A stretch of DNA of 64,000 nucleotides. It comes from Portulaca oleracea. Taxonomy: Eukaryota > Streptophyta > Magnoliopsida > Caryophyllales > Portulacaceae. Positions 54,368 through 63,811 of this stretch are shown here, piece by piece. A program made the translations under genes and the position numbers. Positions within the stretch are counted from its first letter, which is position 1, and each line of letters opens with the position of its first letter. The stretch is from contig CM055886.1 in NCBI GenBank assembly GCA_029582165.1, positions 23,994,669-24,058,668 on the forward strand. Direction: 5' to 3'. Under the pieces are notes generated by a model. It worked only from the letters and a program-made list of their open reading frames with translations, was not told the DNA's origin and did not search any database.

Positions 54368-54650
54368 CACAGAGGAAATGAATGGGAAAGGGAAAAAGAA
54401 GAGAGAGAAAGAAAGAGAAAAGAGGGGTTAAAATTTAATCCAAGCTGGAATTAGAAAAAAAAGAAAAATAATAGGGCATGTTTTTTTTAAATATGATATG
54501 GCACTCAAAAACAAAATCAACGCGGTCAAACACATGGTCAAGATGTCATGTCAGAAAACCACCGAGTCACCACCTCTCAACTCGTCGGCGTCCCATCCAA
54601 ATCCAATTTTATGTTTTTTGGGCCATCATAATCCTCCGGTATCCCTTCTC
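52896..54650. mobile_element. Composite inverted-repeat element
   Basis: The outer arms (about 52896-52995 and 54590-54650) match the MITE at 13233 (GGATTATAATAATTCC, GTGGTCCAAAAAATAAATAA and the inverse TTTTTTGGGCCATCATAATC). Inside, 52997-54563 has its own long inverted repeat: GGTTTTCTGACA at the left, TGTCAGAAAACC at the right, ACCGCGTTGATTTTGTTTTT and GGATTAAATTTTAACC in both arms, then GAGGGCACAGAAGAGAGAG beside GA microsatellites (about 53360-53413 and 54308-54363). The centre has no ORF. No clean TSD is seen for the inner element. Confidence 0.6.
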
Positions 54651-54769
54651 TCTATTCTTTTATCCATATCTCCATTTTTCCACCCATATCTCCCAACATC
54701 CTCTCAATCTCTCTCTATCCATATCTCCATATTTACCAATAAGATGATGAAGACTATAGTGTAGATGTC

Positions 54770-54840
54770 ATAAAGATGAAGGTGAGGAAGATGAAGGTGA
54801 TGAAGATGAAGAAGATGAAGATGAAGATAAAGATTAAGAT
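54770..54840 (+). repeat. GATGAAGATGAA-type repeat
   Basis: A degenerate GAT/GAA tract, probably the remains of an acidic-tail coding region or simple repeat. Confidence 0.6.
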
Positions 54841-55468
54841 TAAAGCTTCATTTATTATATATATTTGTAATTTTAATTATTTTCACCGAGCTTTTATTTT
54901 TGAGTTTTATTTTCATAATTAATTATATATTTGTATTGTACATTAACAATAAAATTGAAAAAGTGTACTTCATTTATTTTTTTGGGCAAACATCTACCTT
55001 CATATTTTATTTAGCTACTTTATTTCCATATATATATAAACTCTTCATTAATTATTTTAAATTTTATAATAATTATTAATTCAATTTATTAATAATTATT
55101 ACAAATTGATTTGACGTAGTTATTGTTAACAATTACTATACTATAACTATACCTTAATTGTATAATAAAATAAGTGCTAGAAACAAATTAATTTTTATTC
55201 GAGTGATACTCGAAAACCAAGTGGGAATGAAACAAATTAATTTTTAATTTTTTTTACAGGTTTCGAGTGCTACTCGAAAACCAAGTGAGAAAGAAGGGAA
55301 AAATAAAAATGGAAATTGTATAAAGTTGTCTAGTGACACTTGATATTATTCATTTCTCGATGCCTATTTTCTCGACTATTATTCCAGTCGACATTTTTGT
55401 ATAAATCGAGTGTTTAAGTCTTTAACACCCGACTTATACAGTCGAGATATTCATACTTTCCAGTAGTG

Positions 55469-56606
55469 CTACCACTATCTGTTTCTCACTACTCCCACGC
55501 ATATTGCAGAAAAAAGGGGGGGTCCGAATTGTACGTTGTTGGAGATCATCTCCCCATGATCCAAACCAAATCGTGTCAAGTGGGTGACCAAAATCCCAAA
55601 TCATGATCATGAGCAAGTATATGAGCAGGATCATTATTGTGATCATCGGGGTTGAAATGAAAAAAAATCAATCAAAAATATCAAGAAAAACAGAGAAGAC
55701 GTTACAGGAAAGGAAGCAAAGAAAATAAAATCAGGTGCAAAATTATCATGATGGTGACAAAAATCATCCCTCCATGATCAAACGTATGAACAAAATCATC
55801 ATCATGATCGTCAAGGTTTATTTATTTATTTATTACCAAACAAGACATAATCAGTCAGCGACATCAAGATTGTTTCCCTTCATCAGAGTAAAAAAATATA
55901 TGATGATGGTTGGGTACTATCAAGGTTCATCTACAAGATGAGCCCTAATCATGGGTGTGAGATCAAAATCACATATTTCATATTGACATGTCTAGCTATA
56001 ACGGAAGAAAATAGAACGAACCTAAAGAATGACCTCCTCTTAAGCTCGAAAGCAACACTAAACAGGGGATACTATGTAAAAGTTCTTTCAGTATATTATA
56101 CTACATTACTCCATAGAAAACGCTAATCAACATATGTAGTAAAAGAGACCACCAATGTTCACTCCATATATTTAGATGAGAGCTCATAATATTATGATTT
56201 CAGCTTATTTGATAAAAGAAAAAGGGGAAAAAAGAGAGGAAGAAAGAAGAAAACCGACCAAGCAACCAGGGACGACGGACAAGTTTGTATAGAAATTGAG
56301 CAGCGAATCAACCATGGAGTGAGAATTATCACGACATCAAGATTATAAAATAATAAAAGCTTAAATCCGTTTTGATTCTCCATATCAACAAAATAAGGAG
56401 GAGGAGAATACCTCAGTGAGTCACGGTCAAGGTTGATGAACTGAGTAATTCTGGACAAAAACTGGAGGCTAATTTATAATGTTCGATTGATGAGTCTCAT
56501 ACTCCAATTCTCATTCGACTCCAAATCCAACTCCAATTGTGATATTCAAAATTGGCAGAGAAGTCATGCTTGCTACCAAGTCATTGGAGCTATTGACGTT
56601 GGCTAA

Positions 56607-56654
<48 letters not shown>

Positions 56655-56901
56655 CCAACATTGAGTGTCCGTTCAAACAGTCTAATAAGTAAATTCTTAG
56701 AAGGCCCTAGATGTGTATTGAGCTCGGAGGGTCATTACTTGAATAAAAAAATAAAAAAAAACAGAGGCCGGTGAAAGGCTTCAAATAATGGGCCTTGGAG
56801 GAAGATTCATGTTAGGTTTCAAACAGTTAATCAAATATTCGACACTCAACTGCTTCAAATGCTTCAATTCGTGTCTGCCACCGACTCTCAAAGGGGGCAT
56901 A
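55469..56901 (+). other. Remaining 3' region of the Tat element
   Basis: After the CACTA end at 55468 the DNA is again non-coding with repeated ATGATCATGA / GATCGTCAAGG words at about 55600 and 55800. A (TA)n lies at about 56611-56650. The last bases before the LTR, CTCAAAGGGGGCATA (about 56887-56901), form the polypurine tract that primes plus-strand synthesis. Confidence 0.6.
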
Positions 56902-57592
56902 TGTAGAAGGCAAAATTTTGTCGACAAATTGGAAAATGACACATGGAAAATAAATTGAATTTATTTGGACAATTATTATCCGCCGCGTGTCAAATTAATT
57001 ACGGAAGTCTATTTAATTAAATTTTAAATGGAAATACATCCTGAGTAATAATATCGTGACATGTGTCAATTATGATGCAGAAAATAGTAATCATTTATGT
57101 ATTTAGAAAATAGGTAATAATTAATTAATTTGGGCCCATGCCCAAACCCAAAGCCCGACTCAAACCCTAGGCCTACAAAACCTATAAATAGGGGTCCTCC
57201 CCCTCATCTTTGACAGACACTCTGTAGTCTACACCTGACATTCGGCATTCTGCGTTCCAGAAGCTTCAGAAGATTGAACTGCAAGCGACCTCCAGCTACC
57301 AAACGTCAAGAATCATGGTCAGCAAAAGCTCAAAATCAAACACTCAAAGTTTCCTGCAAGTCAAATAAGGTTAAGAACTATGACTGAGCTCTTCAGCTCG
57401 ACCTGCATTCGAGATCGAGATCAAACATCCACGCTCTTGGCTCACCAAAGTTTCAGAAGATCGAATAAGATGACTACTTTATTGTATTTAATACAAAAAC
57501 TGTACCCGCATACATTCGAATATTAATACAAAAATTAAATTTGTCGATTTTTCTCATCTCTATTTATTTTAGACTCGAAAATTGTGTTTACA
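56902..57592 (+). repeat. 3' LTR of the Tat-type element, 691 bp
   Basis: It begins TGTAGAAGGCAAAATTTTGT and ends GTGTTTACA. It aligns throughout with 31957-32635 but shows many substitutions and small indels (for example CAAATTAATTACGGAAGTCT against ...GTCC), so the insertion is not recent. TATA box 57183-57190. ATGGC follows, matching the left ATGGT. Confidence 0.9.
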
Positions 57593-58220
57593 ATGGCGTA
57601 GTAGGAATTTGACAAAATCAAGCAAAGAACATATCACTCAGTATCAACTTGAATTTATCTTGAAGGCGTCAATTAAGCAAGCATATACATGGAAGCAACA
57701 TTCAAAATTTAGCATGGAGACCTGCAAACGTGTCCCTGTACCACTCAAAATAACTCATAATTTTGACCAAATGGAGGCTAGCCCATATCGTTACATAGTA
57801 GTTGTGGCCTGGAAAGCAAAACGTATGAGAGGAGTAGCGACATGAGTGTGCTGACAGGGAAATCAGGATAATATACAGGACTGGGAGTGTAAGCATATGT
57901 GGACCCATTCAGAGGTTTAAGTGGAACTTCAAGTTATCAGCTTTGCGCTATAATATGCTATGGCAAAGCATGTTTTGTATATAGATATTCTAACAGATTC
58001 AAAGTTGGCCATTCAGTTTTTGATGAATCTAGATCAAGCTTGGATGACTTGCTTTTCGTTAGTTTGTACTATGCATAGACTTTGTAATATGGTAGCTGGT
58101 TATAAGATTAGGAAGGTTGCTCGATCTCAAGTTTGCCAACCTCATGAACTAGCCAAATATGTTCTACGAACTTTATAATCGTATTAGTTCAATATATGGA
58201 CGTGTTTGAAAAAAAGGGGG
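57593..58220 (+). pseudogene. L1-type LINE, RNase H tail (3' part of split element)
   Basis: Directly after the retrotransposon the frame reads WRSRNLTKSSKEHITQYQL, continuing VLSVIW from 31955. Further on come an RNase H-like block (DILTDSKLAIQFLMN) and CQPHELAKYVLRTL, the place of the usual HVPREAN...ADxLA ending of plant LINEs. Stops and frameshifts are present. The sequence ends near a short A run at about 58210-58217. Confidence 0.8.
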
Positions 58221-58398
58221 GAATAAGGTTTATGTGAGAAGAAGGTGGGGGAAAGTCAAGGTGAATCATAGTATTAAGAGAACTAGGATCTTTGATATGG
58301 AATTGACAAAAGAACAAGCCATCAAACTGTTCAAGTAACTTAAAAGGAAGTCTAACTCAATACCTAAAAGTGGGACTATTGTCTTGGGGCTTTGGGAA

Positions 58399-59455
58399 GA
58401 AGAGGAGGTCTAATCAAGCTAATCCGAAAAGTTGTTGATGACTCCTTGTTCTTTAACGAGGTTTTTGGAGTCCATTTCCAGAATTTGAAAAATTGTTAAT
58501 GATTGCTTGGATAGTTTTTGCAGGGTTATAGAACTGCTAGTAAACTTGAAAAAGCCTCAAGTTATGGTATTTTCCAACACAAATCTTGAGGATATTCAGG
58601 GGCTCAAAACCTTATTTGGTTTTAATATTGTGGAGACCTTCCAAGAGTATTTGACAACCCTCCCATAATCAGTAAGTAACTCATCTGTGGTTTATTTATG
58701 AGTTTGTATCTAAGCAATTGTCGTCATAAAAGGCCTCCCTTCTATCTCCCAATTGATTATTATATTGGCTAATCAATGTTGTTCTCTTTACTAGGAAAAT
58801 TGATAATATGATTGTTATCTGGTGGAATAGCAAAGGGCACAATGCGAAGCACTTGATTGCTAAGGAGTGGATTTTCAAATCAAAGGAAACAGGATGGTTA
58901 GGAATCAAGAAAATTGAATGATTTAATGACCCCTTTTTGGTCAAAGAAGCGTGAAGACTCATCTGCAATCCTAATCTCCTTCTAAGCAAGATCGTCAAGG
59001 CACAGTACAAATGCCACTCTCTTTTAATGCAGGGTTACACACCCAAAATGTGGGGTCCTTGGGGCTTGAAAGGGCTTTGTAGAGCTGTTGAGAATCTAAG
59101 GGAGGGTTTGCATTTAAAATTGGCAATGATAAAAAAAAGATGCTCTTGGATAATTGCATGGGTGAGAAACTACTATGAAAATACTAGAGGTTGAGAATGT
59201 GAATACTTTATTCATGACATCAAGTTATTTTTAGAATGCGAGACTAAGAAGGGAACTCTTTGACTGGGAGTCTGATCCTGGTGTACCCGTTGAGAAATCT
59301 CAATAAGAAAGATTTAGAAATTTGGGATTTAACCAAAAATGGGCAGTACACAGTTAAATCAAGCTACTTTCACTGTTGCAGATCATCACTGGAAAATCCT
59401 TCTCAACCAAACCTGAATTGCAATCTCGCCAAATGGCAGAAGTTATGGAAAAAAG
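58399..59455 (+). pseudogene. Third LINE fragment (RT C-terminus to zf-RVT)
   Basis: VNDCLDSFCRVIELLVNLKK with PQVMVFSNTNLEDIQGLKTL matches the post-catalytic RT segment (normally SGLxVNxxKS). KIDNMIVIWWNS...GWLGIKKIE and LLLSKIVKAQYKCHSLL follow, then the zf-RVT start DLTKNGQYTVKSSYFHCC. Many stops. It differs in sequence from the LINE split at 31957, so it is another copy. No TSD was found. Confidence 0.75.
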
Positions 59456-60469
59456 CTTTGGGCTCTGAATTTTCTTTCATAATGGAAAATGTTATTTTGG
59501 AAGTTCTAATTTCTAATACATTAATATACCAAAACTAGTACTAATGCATTACCAAACCGAAACAATATTCTGAAATCTTACCTAGGTAGCATATGTAAGG
59601 TCGTATGTGACAGTCTTATCCCTAAATTTTATAATTTAGAGAGAGTGGTTCCAATTGATCCAAGATTTAGAACTATTTTACTACCTCCATAAAAAAGAAG
59701 CATATGAGGTTTTTATGGGACATTTTACTTTAGTCCATCACAGTTTAAGTTGAAAAAGTTTTCAACTATCCAAATTATGGAAAAACTATCATGCATCACC
59801 GACGACCACAAATATGGGGGGAAATGGGATAGGAATCAAAATCAGGATCGTGTTCTCTCTGGAGTAGCGTGGATTCAGTTTTTCATTTGATTTGGACATT
59901 CTCAAGTACAACATTGATTTGGTTTTGCAGGTGACATGGGTGTCAAGCTCAAGGAGAACCGGAACATACCCTTCAAGGTTGGATCCTTTATCTCACAAAG
60001 AAGCAACTTCACCGACATATACCATTAGATTTCTTTTTGGCAACAAGTTGGGGTATTTGGCCGGCAAGAAACCGAGGGATGTTCAAAAACCTTCTTCCAT
60101 CTTCTCAAGAATTGGGAAAATTGATTAAAGAATAAGTTCCTCTATTGTAGATGGAAAATGGGATAACAACACCTCAATTGCGCCTTAACCATAGGCTACA
60201 TAGGGAATAGTCTTTGCTCCAAATTTTTTTGTAGATGAGTGGGAAGAAGTACATAATATATAATTTCCTTTGCATTTGTGATGTGACGTGGAAGGCTTGA
60301 ATCCAAAATCGCTCTATGTAGGTTTTGCTTGGATCGTGAAGAACATATAGGTCCGGAAAGAAAACTTAAGATTCCCTACTTTTTTTAGACTCTTCGCAAT
60401 GCATTATTGTGAGTTGAAGAGACGTGCCTAAAAACATCCGTATTCTCACCAACTCAATGGAAATGGTAG
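59456..60469. other. Spacer, no gene recognised
   Basis: AT-rich DNA with short unrecognised frames; the one at 59892-60128 (SSSRRTGTYPSRLDPLSHKE) has no motif I know. ACTACCTCCATAAAAAAGAA at 59678 may be a Stowaway remnant. Confidence 0.4.
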
Positions 60470-60640
60470 CAGTGGCGGATCTAGATGTTTGAAATAGGGG
60501 TGACCACTATACTATTACAATCACATGATAAAATAAAATCCATAAGTTTTACCATTAATTTTACTAATTTTTTTCTTTTGCTTTTTCTTTGGCCTAGGGT
60601 GGCCATGGCCACCACCAAGGTCAATGGGGATCCACCAGCG
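60470..60640. mobile_element. hAT MITE, 171 bp
   Basis: The left end CAGTGGCGGATCTAG is a classic plant hAT terminus; the right end GGGATCCACCAGCG is its imperfect inverse. The 8-bp TSD AATGGTAG is perfect (60462-60469, 60641-60648). GGCCATGGCC lies inside near the right end. Non-coding. Confidence 0.88.
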
Positions 60641-60822
60641 AATGGTAGATTCTTTGGAAGATTGACTACCTCATGAAATTGTAAAGACATCCTCCATCAG
60701 TGTGTCGATCGTGAGCCCAGGTGCACAAAGTATGGTGAACCCGTGCTATTTGACGTCGGCGCGCCTTTGCTCTAGCGTCTTCCGCAGCCCAGATTTGTGG
60801 CCCAATAAAGGGACGCGTTTTT

Positions 60823-61262
60823 TGCTCATATCTTATAACCGTTATGCTCATAATCTTGACCGTCATTGCTCATAAGCCTGAACACCAATGATCATACCTT
60901 ACAACAAGTTTGCTCATAATCTAGAATTTGTATGTTCATTACCCTACAAGTAGTATGTCCATAAAATCTAAACTTCATTGCTCATAATCGTGAACACCAA
61001 TGTTCATAATCTACAACTACTATGCTCAACCTACAACTACTGCAATCATAAGTCTGAATACCAATGCTCATATTCTACAAAAGTTTGCTCGTAATCTAGT
61101 ACTTGTATGCTCTTTACCTACATGTATTATACTCATAAACTACTATATTCATAATCGTGAACGTCATTGCTCATAACCCTAAATATTAATGTTCATGCCC
61201 TAAAACAAGTATGCTCAAGACCTAAAATTTGAATGCTCATAAACATGAGCATCAATGCTCAT
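60823..61262. repeat. Degenerate ~30-bp tandem array (TGCTCATAATC)
   Basis: TGCTCATAATC, TGTTCATAATC and TGCTCATAAAC-type words alternate with AACTTGTATG / GAACACCAA words roughly every 28-32 bp, about 14 units, worn. No coding potential. It lies between a complete hAT MITE and a hAT-like terminus. Confidence 0.7.
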
Positions 61263-61265
61263 ACA

Positions 61266-61330
61266 CAGGGACGGAGCCTCCCTTGGGCAAAAGGGGGCAA
61301 TTGCCCCCTAACCTAAAGAAAATTTTATAT
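61266..61330 (+). mobile_element. hAT-like terminus without partner
   Basis: CAGGGACGGAGCC followed by a 16-bp perfect palindrome GGGGGCAATTGCCCCC (61293-61308) is the usual layout of a plant hAT end. No matching inverted end was seen downstream within the window. Confidence 0.55.
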
Positions 61331-61980
61331 TTGATAAATATTGTAGCATGTTATTGCAAATAAAGACTAAAAGGGCCTCTTATTTTAGTATAATTATTTT
61401 AAGGGCCTCCCATTTTCACAAAATGCTTCCAGGTGCCTTCTATTTTGCAGTAATAATTATTAGGGCCTCCCTTTTTAGTGGAAACTTACTACAAGGTGCA
61501 AAAAACTTTTATATTTATGGAGAAGGGCCTCAAACAGGGACCTTTTTGTAAATATCTGATTTTTTTGAGGTTTTTATATAAACAAACTCAAATAAACACT
61601 CTTAACTCTTTTATAATGACTTTAATGGTACTAATTATCACAATCTACTACTTATACCTTAGATATTATATTTTCTATTGTTATAGGCCTACCATGCTTA
61701 GCAAAATTAATTACACTTAATTAGTGAGTTTTGACCGTTACCTGAACTTAGTTGCGTTGGATCTCTGGCGTTCTTCAGCTTCCAGTTTACAGAGATGGCT
61801 AATCTCAACCCCGCCAACCTTAGATCAAGCACATCACAGATCTGTTTCGTTTCCTACCTCAAACCCTAGTCACTAATTCAGTCTATTTAGTTTTTAAAGG
61901 ATAGTGGAACTTTAATCAAGAAATTATAATATTTAAAGCATAAAGTTCAATTGGATAACGTTCCCTACTGGGAAACTTCT
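61331..61980. other. Spacer, no gene recognised
   Basis: AT-rich with a repeated AGGGCCTC word at 61372-61530 (about every 30-60 bp). A short ATG frame at 61795 (MANLNPANLRSSTSQIC) stops after about 24 codons and has no support. Confidence 0.4.
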
Positions 61981-62154
61981 TTTATTGAAAGCTTGAAAAT
62001 GGAAATATTACAATGGAAATGCTTAACGAGAACTAGACTTCTAAGATCATCAGAGAAGCTTGCTTATGGAGAAATGGTGACTCCCAATTTCTCTCTTTGC
62101 TCAAGACTACCCAAATGACCGTGTCTTCAACACACACTTACTTCCCCTTTTATA
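61981..62154 (-). promoter_or_regulatory. Minus-strand TATA box and nearby poly(A) signal
   Basis: On the minus strand CTCTATAAAAGGGG lies at about 62146-62158, and AATAAA at 61986-61981, some 165 nt downstream, with a GTGTTGAAGACACGG-type leader between. A promoter followed this closely by a poly(A) signal is the layout of LTR R regions and of pararetrovirus pregenomic promoters. It lies downstream of the minus-strand ORF ending at 62344. Confidence 0.45.
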
Positions 62155-62343
62155 GAGGAGCTACACACAACTTGGATGCCCTAGTGGCTTCAGTACCATT
62201 ATTATAGATACAGATGTCTATAGTACAAACACGTGACTCTTACAGACTCAATAGTACAAACTTTAAATAACAACCACTCTTTTTTATTAGTGGTACCACA
62301 ATAGCTTGTAGGTCATAATGCTTGTGGGGCCGCCAAAGATGCT

Positions 62344-62802
62344 CTATGCTCTCAAATTGTACTGATTGAAATCTTCTCCCTTATCCTGCTCCAATGGATT
62401 GTATTTATCAAAGAGCTCTTGAAGATAAGATTTTCCTACTGCGGATAAGAATTCTCCAGCTCCGATTTTTAACAAATATTCATATACATCTTCAGATTTA
62501 GCTCCGTTAAGATCAACAAGTTGGTCAAACTTCTTTGGATAAGTGAAGGTAGTGTTACCACAATGGATAACTCTATATCCTCTATCAATATCCATCCATA
62601 GATGATGCATTAACTTGTAAAATCCAGTTGCTCTTGCCTTTGAAGGATGAATTATTTTTTCTCTTTTTTTTGGAAACCATTCTTCTTTTGTAAGATATCC
62701 TCCAGATGTGTCTTCGACTCTAATCAGATAATGGGCAGGACTGATCTTATCTCCATTGTACTCAATATTAACACATTCATAGAAAGTAATCGGCCATCCT
62801 GT
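62344..62802 (-). pseudogene. Unidentified protein C-terminus, cut by an LTR; possible pararetrovirus remnant
   Basis: About 150 codons are open on the minus strand, ending at TGA 62346-62344. The text is protein-like and well balanced (for example YLTKEEWFPKKREKIIHPSK, ATGFYKLMHHLWMDIDRGYR, FDKYNPLEQDKGEDFNQYNL). The 5' part is missing: the frame enters the LTR that begins at 62803, so no true start is visible. I do not recognise the family. The spacing to a TATA box and poly(A) signal downstream resembles the last ORF and pregenomic promoter of plant pararetroviruses (Caulimoviridae), which occur as old genome copies. It could equally be a host gene exon or another retroelement. Incomplete and not expressible as it stands. 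Confidence 0.4.
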
Positions 62803-63734
62803 TGTAGAAGGCAAAAATTTGTCGGCAAATCAGAAAATGACACGTGGAAAATAATTTAAATTTATTTAGCTGTCACGTGTTAAATTAATTACTGCGGTCC
62901 ATTTAATTAAATTTTAAATGGAAATATATAATGACCAATAGCATCGCGACACGTGTCAATTATTATGCAGAAAATCATAATTATTTCTTTATTTTAAATA
63001 AAGGGATAATTAATGGGCTCAAGCCCAAAGCCGACTCAAACCCTAGGAAACCCTAGGCCTCCAGAGCCTATAAATAGGAGTCTTCTCCCTCATTTTCAAC
63101 ACACACAGCAGGCTACCCCGGCGACATTCGGCATTCTACACTCCAGAGGCTTCAGAAGATCAAACTGCCAGCTGTCTCCAGCTACCAAGCGCCAAGGATC
63201 AAAGTCTGCAAAAGCTCAAGATCGAGTCTCCAAGCCTCTACCGCGTCAAGATCAAGAACTGCTTCAAAGTTCTTCACCAAGACCTGCAAAGCCTCCAGAA
63301 GATCGAACTACAAGCGACCTCCAGCTGCCAAGCGCCAAGGACCAACGTCTGCTAGTTCGATAGCTTCTATTTTTCACATCAAAGACTGCAGTCATCTTCT
63401 TCGTTTGGTTCGTCGATCGAGATCAAGCACTCAAGCCCTCGCATCCAAGAACCTGAAGAACTACTGCTTAAGATCTTCAGCTATCAAGCAAGGATCAACG
63501 TTCAAGACCTTCAGCTCAAGAACAGCTACAAGAGTTCTTCAGCTAGACCTGCATTTGAGATCGAGACCAAGCGTCCACGCCCTCGGCTCACCCAAATTTC
63601 AGGAGACCGAATCAGAGGATTACTTTATTGTATTTAATACAGAGATTGTACCTACATTCGAATATTAATACAAATTATATTTGTTTCTCAATTTCTTGTC
63701 TTTATTTATTTATTGCTCGAAATTTGTGTTTACA
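62803..63734 (+). repeat. 5' LTR of a second Tat-family copy, 932 bp
   Basis: It starts TGTAGAAGGCAAAAATTTGT and ends TGTGTTTACA, like the two LTRs of the nested element, but is about 240 bp longer. The extra length is in the transcribed part, where CCAGCTACCAAGCGCCAAGG and TTCAGCTC / AAGATCGAA words are repeated (about 63170-63560), so the region has expanded by imperfect duplication. TATA box 63069-63076. The terminal TG...CA is intact. The other LTR lies outside the window. Confidence 0.88.
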
Positions 63735-63736
63735 AA

Positions 63737-63755
63737 TTTGGCACGCTCGGTGGGA
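63737..63755 (+). other. Primer-binding site of the second Tat copy
   Basis: TTTGGCACGCTCGGTGGGA, identical to 32638-32656 and at the same two-base spacing from the LTR end. Confidence 0.75.
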
Positions 63756-63811
63756 CATCTCTGCCTCTCATCTCTTTCTCCAAGAAGTCAAATTCCTTCG
63801 ATCCAAGCGAC

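Larger units (their letters stand above)
41540..55468 (+). mobile_element. CACTA (En/Spm) transposon, decayed, nested in the Tat element
   Basis: The right end is clear: CTTTCCAGTAGTG ends at 55468, the inverse of CACTACTGGAAAG. Subterminal words ACTCGAAAACCAAGTG (twice, about 55208-55290) and GGCACTCGAGAAAATA on the left (about 41631) support a shared element. The exact left terminus is not found, so the start is approximate. It encodes a Transpos_assoc domain plus TNP2 transposase and a second, Transposase_24-type ORF, all broken. Insertions inside it: LINE fragment 42458-42847, foldback MULE 43562-44833, solo LTR 45042-47720 with MITE 45312-45670, and a TIR element at about 52896-54650. 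Confidence 0.7.
31957..57592 (+). mobile_element. Tat-type Ty3/gypsy retrotransposon with nested insertions, 25.6 kb
   Basis: The element is bounded by related LTRs (31957-32635, 56902-57592) that start TGTAGAAG and end TTTACA/TTTAAA. The 5-bp TSD is ATGGT at 31952-31956 and ATGGC at 57593-57597, one mismatch. A primer-binding site follows the left LTR and a purine-rich tract precedes the right LTR. The interior has decayed gag, protease, RT and the start of RNase H, no integrase, an antisense plant-mobile-domain ORF, and an 85-bp tandem array. This order (gag-pol, antisense extra ORF, tandem repeats in the 3' region) is known from Tat/Ogre/Retand elements. A CACTA element and a hAT MITE, with further nested pieces, account for most of the extra length. 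All ORFs are broken, so it is dead. Confidence 0.85.

Noticed and set aside
59892..60128. 78-codon ORF as a gene
   Set aside because: No recognisable motif or supporting exon; left as unexplained spacer.
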